DNA from: Bradyrhizobiaceae bacterium
GTDB lineage: Bacteria; Pseudomonadota; Alphaproteobacteria; Rhizobiales; Aestuariivirgaceae
Direction: 5' to 3'
Assembly (NCBI GenBank): GCA_947475225.1
Contig: CANJMQ010000002.1
Span: 33,684 to 97,683 of the forward strand
DNA: 64,000 bases
Part shown: positions 58,760 through 64,000 of the stretch, piece by piece
Layout: the number at the start of each line of letters is the position of its first letter
Numbering within the stretch: position 1 is the first letter of the stretch
Made by a program: the position numbers and the translations under genes
Notes under the pieces: model-generated
The model's database searches: none
The model's input: only the letters and a program-made list of their open reading frames with translations
What the model was told of the DNA's origin: nothing

Positions 58760-60574
58760 TCAGTTTCCGTTGGCGATTCGCTTGGCCTTGGCCTCGTCAT
58801 ACCACCAGGTATCCACGATGCCACGGTCGTATTTGGGCTTTATCTGGGGCTTTCCGAACTTGTCCCAGAACGCCAGCCAATAGGTGCCCTTGTACCAGTT
58901 GGGCACCCAGAATTGCTCGGCCCGCAGCACCCGGTCGAGTGCCCGCCCGGCGGTGTTCAACTCCTCGCGGGAGCGGGCCTCGACCATCCTGTCCATCAGC
59001 GCGTCGATGGCCGGGGAGGCGACGCCCGAAAGATTGTAGGTACCGGGCTTCGAGGCCGAGTCCGATCCGAAGTATATCCGCAACTCGTCGCCTGGCGTCA
59101 GTCCCGTCGAGAAGCGGGTGGAGATCATGTCGAAGTCATAATCTTCCTGCCGCTTGAGGTACTGGGCGTCATCCACCGTGCGGATCGAGGCGTTCACGCC
59201 CAGCAGTCTGAGGTTCTTCACATAGGGCCCCAGCACGCGTTCGAACACGGGGCTCTCGATCAGGAACTCGACGTCCAGAGTCTCACCCTTGGCGTTACGC
59301 CGCAACGTGCCGTCGTTGTTCCATCCCGCCTCATCGAGAAGCGTCGTGGCGCGGCGCAGCAACTTGCGGTCCTGTCCCGATCCATCCGATGCGACGGGGA
59401 CGATCGCCTCGCCAAACACCTCCGGACGCAGGCTATCGCGCAAGGGCTCCAGCAGGGCCAGTTCCTCCGGCGTGGGCTTGCCCTCCGCCTTCAGCGGTGA
59501 ATTCTCGAAGAAACTGGCGGTTCGCTTGTAGGAGTCGAAGAACAGGTTCTTGTTGGCCCACTCGAAGTCGAAGGCCAGGTTCAGCGCCTCGCGCACCCTG
59601 ATATCCTGGAACTTTTCGCGCCGCAGGTTGAAGAAGAATCCTTGCGCGCCGGATGGAGTCTCGTCCGGCAGTTCCACCCGCAAGACGCGGCCGTCCTTCA
59701 GGGCGGGAAAGTTATAGGCAGTGGCCCAGTCGCGCGAGGTGAACTCCTCGCGCAGATCGAGGACGCCGCTCTTCAGCGCCTCGAATCCCGCAATACGCTC
59801 GCGGAAATATTCGTAGCGTATCTCGCCGAAATTATAGCGGCCCTTGTTCACGGCCAAGTCCTTGCCCCAATAGTCCTCGCGCAGGCCATAGGCCACATAT
59901 TCGCCGGGCTTGAAGGAGGTGATCTTGTAGGGGCCGGAGCCGAGCGGCGGCGTCAGCGTCGTCCTGGTAAAATCGACCTTCGCATAATAGCCCTTTGAGA
60001 AGATGGGCAGGCTCGCCACGGTGAGCGGCAGGTCACGCGTGCGACTGCCCGTGAAACGATAGCGCACACTGTGCGGGTCAAGCACCTCGCAGCCCGAGAC
60101 ATCCTTGATAGTGATGCGGATGTTTTCTTTTCCCTCGGTGGACAGAAGTCGGAAACTGTCGCACACGTCATCGGCCGTCAGCGGCGTGCCATCGGAGAAT
60201 TTCGCTTCCGGCCGCAGCGTGAAGGTGACGCTCTTCTTGTCATCCGCAAGCTCGACATCCTTCGCCACCAGTCCATAGAGCGAGCCCGGTTCATCCGCGG
60301 CTGGCACCATCAGGCTGTCGAACAGCAGTTCGAGCCCTTGTGCGGCATCGCCCTTGAGAATGTAGTTGTTGAAGCTGTCGAAGGTGTCCATCGCTGCCGT
60401 GCCGATCTGCGAGATCTTTCCACCCTTCGGCGCATCGGGGTTCACGTAGTCGAAATGTGTGAAGTCGGCGGGATACTTGAGGTCGCCGAAGGCCGATATG
60501 CCGTGGCGCGGCGTTGCCTCGGCTGAAGCGGCGCCGAGGCACAGGGCGATGGCAGCCGCACCGACAAGCTTCAC
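58760..60574 (-). CDS. Extracellular peptide-binding protein, YejA-like (second copy)
   Basis: Periplasmic family-5 solute-binding protein of 604 residues. The GTG at 60574 is chosen because it sits in a GTGA overlap with the upstream paralogue and starts a Sec signal peptide (KLVGAAAIALCLGAASAEA). The mature protein begins near TPRHGISAFGDLKYPADFTH and shows FDYVNPDAPKGGKI, typical of YejA. It is a tandem, diverged copy of the next gene and probably shares YejBEF with it. Confidence 0.9.
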   Translation of the reverse strand: MKLVGAAAIALCLGAASAEATPRHGISAFGDLKYPADFTHFDYVNPDAPKGGKISQIGTAAMDTFDSFNNYILKGDAAQGLELLFDSLMVPAADEPGSLYGLVAKDVELADDKKSVTFTLRPEAKFSDGTPLTADDVCDSFRLLSTEGKENIRITIKDVSGCEVLDPHSVRYRFTGSRTRDLPLTVASLPIFSKGYYAKVDFTRTTLTPPLGSGPYKITSFKPGEYVAYGLREDYWGKDLAVNKGRYNFGEIRYEYFRERIAGFEALKSGVLDLREEFTSRDWATAYNFPALKDGRVLRVELPDETPSGAQGFFFNLRREKFQDIRVREALNLAFDFEWANKNLFFDSYKRTASFFENSPLKAEGKPTPEELALLEPLRDSLRPEVFGEAIVPVASDGSGQDRKLLRRATTLLDEAGWNNDGTLRRNAKGETLDVEFLIESPVFERVLGPYVKNLRLLGVNASIRTVDDAQYLKRQEDYDFDMISTRFSTGLTPGDELRIYFGSDSASKPGTYNLSGVASPAIDALMDRMVEARSREELNTAGRALDRVLRAEQFWVPNWYKGTYWLAFWDKFGKPQIKPKYDRGIVDTWWYDEAKAKRIANGN

Positions 60575-62430
60575 TGGGCAGCCACCTTTTTCGCTTTTTC
60601 CTCGTCCCACCACCAGATGGTGGGGAAGCCGGTCGAGAGATCGGGCAGTTTCTCGGGGCGGCCGAAGCGGTCCCAGCGCGCCGTGCGGTCATAGTCGATG
60701 TACCACATGGGAACCACATAGTGGTTCCAGACAAGCACCCGGTCGAGCGCCTTGCAGGCTGTAACGAGGCTGTCGCGGTCGGGCGAAAAAATCAGTGTCT
60801 CGACGAGTTTGTCGATGGCGGGGTTGGAGATGCCCACGTAATTCCGGCTGCCATTGCGTTTTGCTGCTTCGCTGCCCCAGAATTCACGCTGCTCATTGCC
60901 GGGGGAGAGTGATTGCCCCCAGTTTCCGACTACAATGTCGTAGTCGAAGTTCTGTACCTGGCGCTGATACTGTGCGCTGTCGACGGTCTTGATGCTGACG
61001 CCGATGCCGAGCAGTTCAAGGCTCTGCTGATAGGGAAGTGCGATCCTCTCGAACAGCGGCGAGTCGAGCAGGAACTCGACGGTCAGCTGTTCGCCCTTGT
61101 CGTTCTTCAGAACGTTCCTGCCGCCGTCCTGGGTAATCACCCAGCCCGCGTCGGTGAGAAGCTTCGCCGCCTGACGCAGGTTCTTGCGCTTGTTCTGCGG
61201 CGTGTCGTTCAGCGGGTTCGCGAATTCGGTGGTAAACACTTCCGCCGGCAGATGATCTCTCAGCGGATTAAGAAGGGCCAGTTCCTGTTCGGATGGAAGC
61301 CCCTTTGCCTCCATTTCGGAATTGTTGAAGTAGCTGCGCGAACGTGTGTACTGGCCGTAGAACAGGTTCTGGTTCGCCCATTCGAAATCGAAGGCGAGGT
61401 TCAGTGCCTGGCGCACGCGGGCGTCCTCGAACTTGTTGCGGCGCAGGTTCAGTGCCCAACCCTGCATGCCTTCAACTTGGCGGAGCTTGATCTCTTCCTT
61501 CACCACGCGACCGTCCTTCACCGCAGGAAAGTCATATCCTGTCGCCCACATCTTGGATGAGGTTTCGGTGCGCCAGTCATACTGGTCGCCCTTGAAGGCT
61601 TCGAAGGCAACGTTTGCATCGCGGAAGTAGATGTATTCGATGGTGTCGAAATTGTTCTGGCCGATGTTCACGGGCAGGTCCTTGGCCCAGTAGTCAGCCA
61701 CGCGTTTCATGCGGATCGAGGTGCCGAGCTTCACGTCATCGGCCACATAGGCGCCGGAGCCCAGCGGCACCTCGAAACTCGTCTCCTTGATGTTGCGCTG
61801 CTTGCCCTTGGCGTCCTTGCCCGTCCACCATGCCTTGGACAACACGGGAAGCTGGCCGGTGATCAGCGGAAGCTCGCGGTTGCCCTTCTGGTTGAAGGTG
61901 AAGGTGACTTCGTGTTCGCCGGTCTGGTCTGCCTTGGCGATGTTCTTGTAATAAGCATTGTATTGCGGGTGTGCATCGCGCAGCGCCTGCATGGACCAGA
62001 TCACGTCTTCAGGCGTGATCGGTGCGCCGTCCTGGAAGCGAGCTTCGGGCCGCAGGCGATAGACCACCATGGAGCGGTCCTCCGGGTACCACACGCCACT
62101 GGCGAGCAGGCCATATTCCGTGGAGGGCTCGTCAAGGGCCGAGGTGAGCAGCGTGTCGTTCTGTACCGCCGGGCCCGGCTCTCCCTTGAAGGTATAGGGG
62201 TTGAGGTTGTCGAAGGAGCCGACCAGGCCAAAGCGCACCCGTCCGCCCTTCGGCGCTGCCGGGTTCACGTAGTCAAAGTGCTTGAAGTCGGCGGGGTATT
62301 TGATGTCCTGGAACAGCGTCAGCGCGTGGCGGAACTCACGGTCCTCCGCATGGGCCATCTGTATGCCCACCAGCTTGGCAGCGGGCGCCAGCGTAGCGAG
62401 CTTCAACAGGGTGCGGCGGTTGATCGTCAT
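60571..62430 (-). CDS. yejA: Extracellular peptide-binding protein, YejA-like (first copy)
   Basis: Family-5 solute-binding protein of 619 residues from the ATG at 62430; the frame extends to 62502 without family-like sequence. The leader MTINRRTLLKLATLAP has a paired arginine followed by T-L-L-K-L, suggestive of Tat export, and ends at AHAED. The mature part starts REFRHALTLFQDIKYPADFK and contains FDYVNPAAPKGG. It is the first gene of the leftward importer operon; its start faces the cycM terminator. Confidence 0.9.
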   Translation of the reverse strand: MTINRRTLLKLATLAPAAKLVGIQMAHAEDREFRHALTLFQDIKYPADFKHFDYVNPAAPKGGRVRFGLVGSFDNLNPYTFKGEPGPAVQNDTLLTSALDEPSTEYGLLASGVWYPEDRSMVVYRLRPEARFQDGAPITPEDVIWSMQALRDAHPQYNAYYKNIAKADQTGEHEVTFTFNQKGNRELPLITGQLPVLSKAWWTGKDAKGKQRNIKETSFEVPLGSGAYVADDVKLGTSIRMKRVADYWAKDLPVNIGQNNFDTIEYIYFRDANVAFEAFKGDQYDWRTETSSKMWATGYDFPAVKDGRVVKEEIKLRQVEGMQGWALNLRRNKFEDARVRQALNLAFDFEWANQNLFYGQYTRSRSYFNNSEMEAKGLPSEQELALLNPLRDHLPAEVFTTEFANPLNDTPQNKRKNLRQAAKLLTDAGWVITQDGGRNVLKNDKGEQLTVEFLLDSPLFERIALPYQQSLELLGIGVSIKTVDSAQYQRQVQNFDYDIVVGNWGQSLSPGNEQREFWGSEAAKRNGSRNYVGISNPAIDKLVETLIFSPDRDSLVTACKALDRVLVWNHYVVPMWYIDYDRTARWDRFGRPEKLPDLSTGFPTIWWWDEEKAKKVAAQ

Positions 62431-62491
62431 CAGGCGAAAACTCCAGGGGGCGTCGTGAGGTGCAAGATAAGCAAGCCCGGTCCCAAAAGAA

Positions 62492-62518
62492 AACACCGGC
62501 AAGCGGCTTGCCGGTGTT
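62492..62518 (-). terminator. Rho-independent terminator of cycM
   Basis: Perfect 12-base arms AACACCGGCAAG and CTTGCCGGTGTT around CGG. Read on the minus strand the stem is followed by TTTTCTTTT, the expected U-rich tail. It lies 24 bases past the cycM stop and insulates the yejA operon from it. Confidence 0.85.
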
Positions 62519-62542
62519 AAATTTCAGAGAGATTTACGGCCT

Positions 62543-63100
62543 TTACGGGGCCGGGAAGGGCACCGGGCTATCCGACAGCGTCTGCAGGTAGGCAAGCAGG
62601 TTGGCGCGGTCAGCGTCCTTCTTGAGGCCGCCGTAGCCCATCTTGGTGCCCGGAATGGCGGTCTTGGGCGAGGTGATGAATGTGTTCAGAGCCTCATAAT
62701 CCCAGGGCTTGTCCTTGAGCGCCGCCATGGCGTCCGAATAGGCGAAGCCCTCATGCGAGCCGTGCATGCGCCCGACCACGCCCCACAGGTTGGGGCCAAC
62801 CTTGTTGGGTCCGCCCTTGGAGCCGTCATGACAGGCCTGGCAGGCCTTGAACACGGCCTGGCCCTTGGTGGCATCGGCGGAGGCCAGCATCTTGCCCAGC
62901 GATTCGGCGGGCTCTGCGGCAGCGGTATCGGCGGCGGCGTCGTTGCCGGTTTCCGTCGTTTCGGCGACCTCGATCGCGAAGCCCTGCTTTTCCGGCTTAG
63001 GCGCGTGGTAGATGATCTTGCTCAACTCGTTCAGGCCGAAAACCAGCAATGCCGTGCCCAGCACCGCGCCTGCGATCTTGTTGAATTCTAAGCTGTCCAT
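62543..63100 (-). CDS. cycM: Membrane-anchored cytochrome c (CycM type)
   Basis: Electron carrier of 185 residues held by one N-terminal helix (IAGAVLGTALLVFGLNEL) and a flexible Ala/Glu-rich linker (residues 45–75). The class I cytochrome domain has the heme site FKACQACH near residue 86, a GPNLWGVVGR strand and the axial methionine in GTKMGYGG near 157. In rhizobia CycM passes electrons from the bc1 complex to the aa3 oxidase. It is divergent from kdsB, as in other Rhizobiales. Confidence 0.94.
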   Translation of the reverse strand: MDSLEFNKIAGAVLGTALLVFGLNELSKIIYHAPKPEKQGFAIEVAETTETGNDAAADTAAAEPAESLGKMLASADATKGQAVFKACQACHDGSKGGPNKVGPNLWGVVGRMHGSHEGFAYSDAMAALKDKPWDYEALNTFITSPKTAIPGTKMGYGGLKKDADRANLLAYLQTLSDSPVPFPAP

Positions 63101-63213
63101 GAAGGTAGAAACCCCTTGAGCCGTCGTCGGGCGCGGAAACTAGTGCTTTCTCCGCGCCGCCGCAATAGTGTAAGGGGGGTTTGCACCAATTTGCCGCGCC
63201 CCTTGCTAAGTTC

Positions 63214-63960
63214 ATGATAGACAATCGAAATACCATCATACTGATCCCTGCCCGGATGGCCTCCACGAGGCTTCCCGGAAAGCCCTTGGCCGACATCAAC
63301 GGGCTCCCCATGATCGTCCAGTGCTGGAAGCGGGCGATGGAGGCCAACATTGGCCAGGTGCTGGTTGCCGCCGCCGAAGTGGAGATCGCCGACGCCGTGC
63401 GCGCCCAGGGAGGTGACGCCATCGTCACCAACCCGGCGCTGCCTTCGGGTTCCGACCGCATCGCCGAGGCGCTGGCGTTGCGCGATCCCCAGGGCCGCTT
63501 CGAATATGTGGTGAACCTGCAGGGCGACCTGCCAACAATCGATTCCCTGTCGATCCAGCGCTGCCTCGCCGGCCTCACCAATGAGCCCGCCGACATTTCT
63601 ACCATCGCCGCCAGGATCGAACGCGACGAGGACGTGGCCAACCCGAACATCGTCAAGGCCATCGCGCCGTTGAGCGATGAACGCGAGGTGGCCTTCGCGC
63701 GCGACTTCCTGCGCAAGGTGGGGCCGGAGCACGCGCCGCCCTACTGGCACCACATCGGCGTCTATGCCTACAAGCGCGCCGTTCTGGAGCGCTTCGTGTC
63801 GCTTCCTGTCAGCGAAAGGGAGGCGGATCGCAAGCTCGAGCAGATGCGCGCCCTGGACAACGGCATGCGCATCGTCGTGGTGCGGGTTGACACGGTGCCG
63901 CTGGGCGTCGATACGCCGGCCGAACTTGAAATCGCCCGCCGCATGCTGAGGAAAGCCTGA
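63214..63960 (+). CDS. kdsB: 3-deoxy-manno-octulosonate cytidylyltransferase
   Basis: Activates Kdo to CMP-Kdo for lipopolysaccharide; 248 residues, the same as E. coli. The ATG at 63214 is preferred; the frame begins at TTG 63181. The nucleotide site is ILIPARMASTRLPGKPLADI near residue 8, with NLQGDLPTID near 99 and a C-terminal PLGVDTPAELE. The stop overlaps the pheA ATG by one base (TGATG). Confidence 0.95.
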   Translation: MIDNRNTIILIPARMASTRLPGKPLADINGLPMIVQCWKRAMEANIGQVLVAAAEVEIADAVRAQGGDAIVTNPALPSGSDRIAEALALRDPQGRFEYVVNLQGDLPTIDSLSIQRCLAGLTNEPADISTIAARIERDEDVANPNIVKAIAPLSDEREVAFARDFLRKVGPEHAPPYWHHIGVYAYKRAVLERFVSLPVSEREADRKLEQMRALDNGMRIVVVRVDTVPLGVDTPAELEIARRMLRKA

Positions 63961-64000
63961 TGCCCCTGAAGATCGCCTACCAGGGCGAACCCGGTGCCAA
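63960..64000 (+). CDS. pheA: Prephenate dehydratase, N-terminal fragment (cut by window end)
   Basis: The first codons read MPLKIAYQGEPGA, the characteristic start of monofunctional prephenate dehydratases (IAYQGEPGANS-type substrate loop), the enzyme that makes phenylpyruvate. Its position directly after kdsB and next to cycM is the usual Rhizobiales arrangement. Only 13 complete codons are visible. Confidence 0.8.
   Translation, partial: MPLKIAYQGEPGA

Noticed and set aside
57584..59500. 638-residue plus-strand frame opposite yejB and a yejA gene
   Set aside because: Spans two real genes and their 9-base gap in antisense; composition typical of a shadow frame.

Overview
The window is GC-rich, densely coded chromosomal DNA from an alphaproteobacterium, most likely of the order Hyphomicrobiales (Rhizobiales). 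The evidence is the cycM–kdsB–pheA gene order at the right edge, a membrane-bound ferritin/iron exporter (MbfA) preceded by a near-perfect Irr-type iron control element, a Caulobacter/rhizobium-style Tad/Cpa pilus locus, two tandem YejA-type binding proteins ahead of yejBEF, and extragenic palindromes containing CCCGGCGAAAGCCGGG-like cores. The genus cannot be fixed from sequence alone. No rRNA, tRNA, CRISPR array, insertion sequence or phage gene was recognised.

Layout. 1–2.7 kb: end of a two-domain glycine-betaine/choline-type ABC permease and an MFS carrier. 2.75–3.6 kb: a decayed spacer with a flavin amine oxidase remnant. 3.6–8.4 kb: complete urease cluster ureDABCEFG. 8.5–11.9 kb: an ECF-type nickel importer (nikMQO, leftward) and the divergent regulator nikR, with a NikR-box-like operator between them; together these form a nickel-to-urease module. 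12.2–15.9 kb: MscS-type channel, DUF2853 protein, a pore-domain membrane protein, a membrane-anchored LuxR-type regulator, a decayed response-regulator receiver and a small conserved hypothetical gene. 15.9–21.8 kb: leftward operon of malonyl-CoA synthetase, class I aminotransferase and 3-hydroxyisobutyrate-dehydrogenase-like reductase, divergent from an aldehyde dehydrogenase, plus a DMT transporter. 22–31.7 kb: nicotinamidase, glucokinase, prfC, a DUF599 protein, then the Entner–Doudoroff set zwf–pgl–edd–eda (leftward), divergent from a fructokinase-like gene.

31.8–39.4 kb: hrpB helicase, a nucleotidyltransferase-like gene flanked by two 83-bp repeats, an unexplained hairpin-rich gene-free block, lepA, mbfA and a second DMT transporter. 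39.4–51.2 kb: Tad/Flp pilus locus: two TadE-like minor pilins and a stand-alone secretin N-domain protein (leftward), an AT-rich divergent control region, then flp–cpaA–cpaB–cpaC–cpaD–cpaE–cpaF–tadB–tadC (rightward) and tadD (leftward). 51.3–53.9 kb: M17 aminopeptidase, MarR-type regulator and NlpC/P60 hydrolase. 54–62.4 kb: leftward yejA-yejA-yejB-yejE-yejF peptide importer with a terminal ghrA-like reductase. 62.5–64 kb: cytochrome cycM with a strong terminator, kdsB, and the first codons of pheA.

The most interesting items are the possible beta-alanine/malonate-semialdehyde-to-malonyl-CoA cluster, the operator-like sites for NikR and Irr, the TTG start that restores the metal-binding N-terminus of NikM, two gene remnants (amine oxidase and receiver domain), the stand-alone secretin N-domain gene facing the pilus operon, and the structured gene-free block before lepA.
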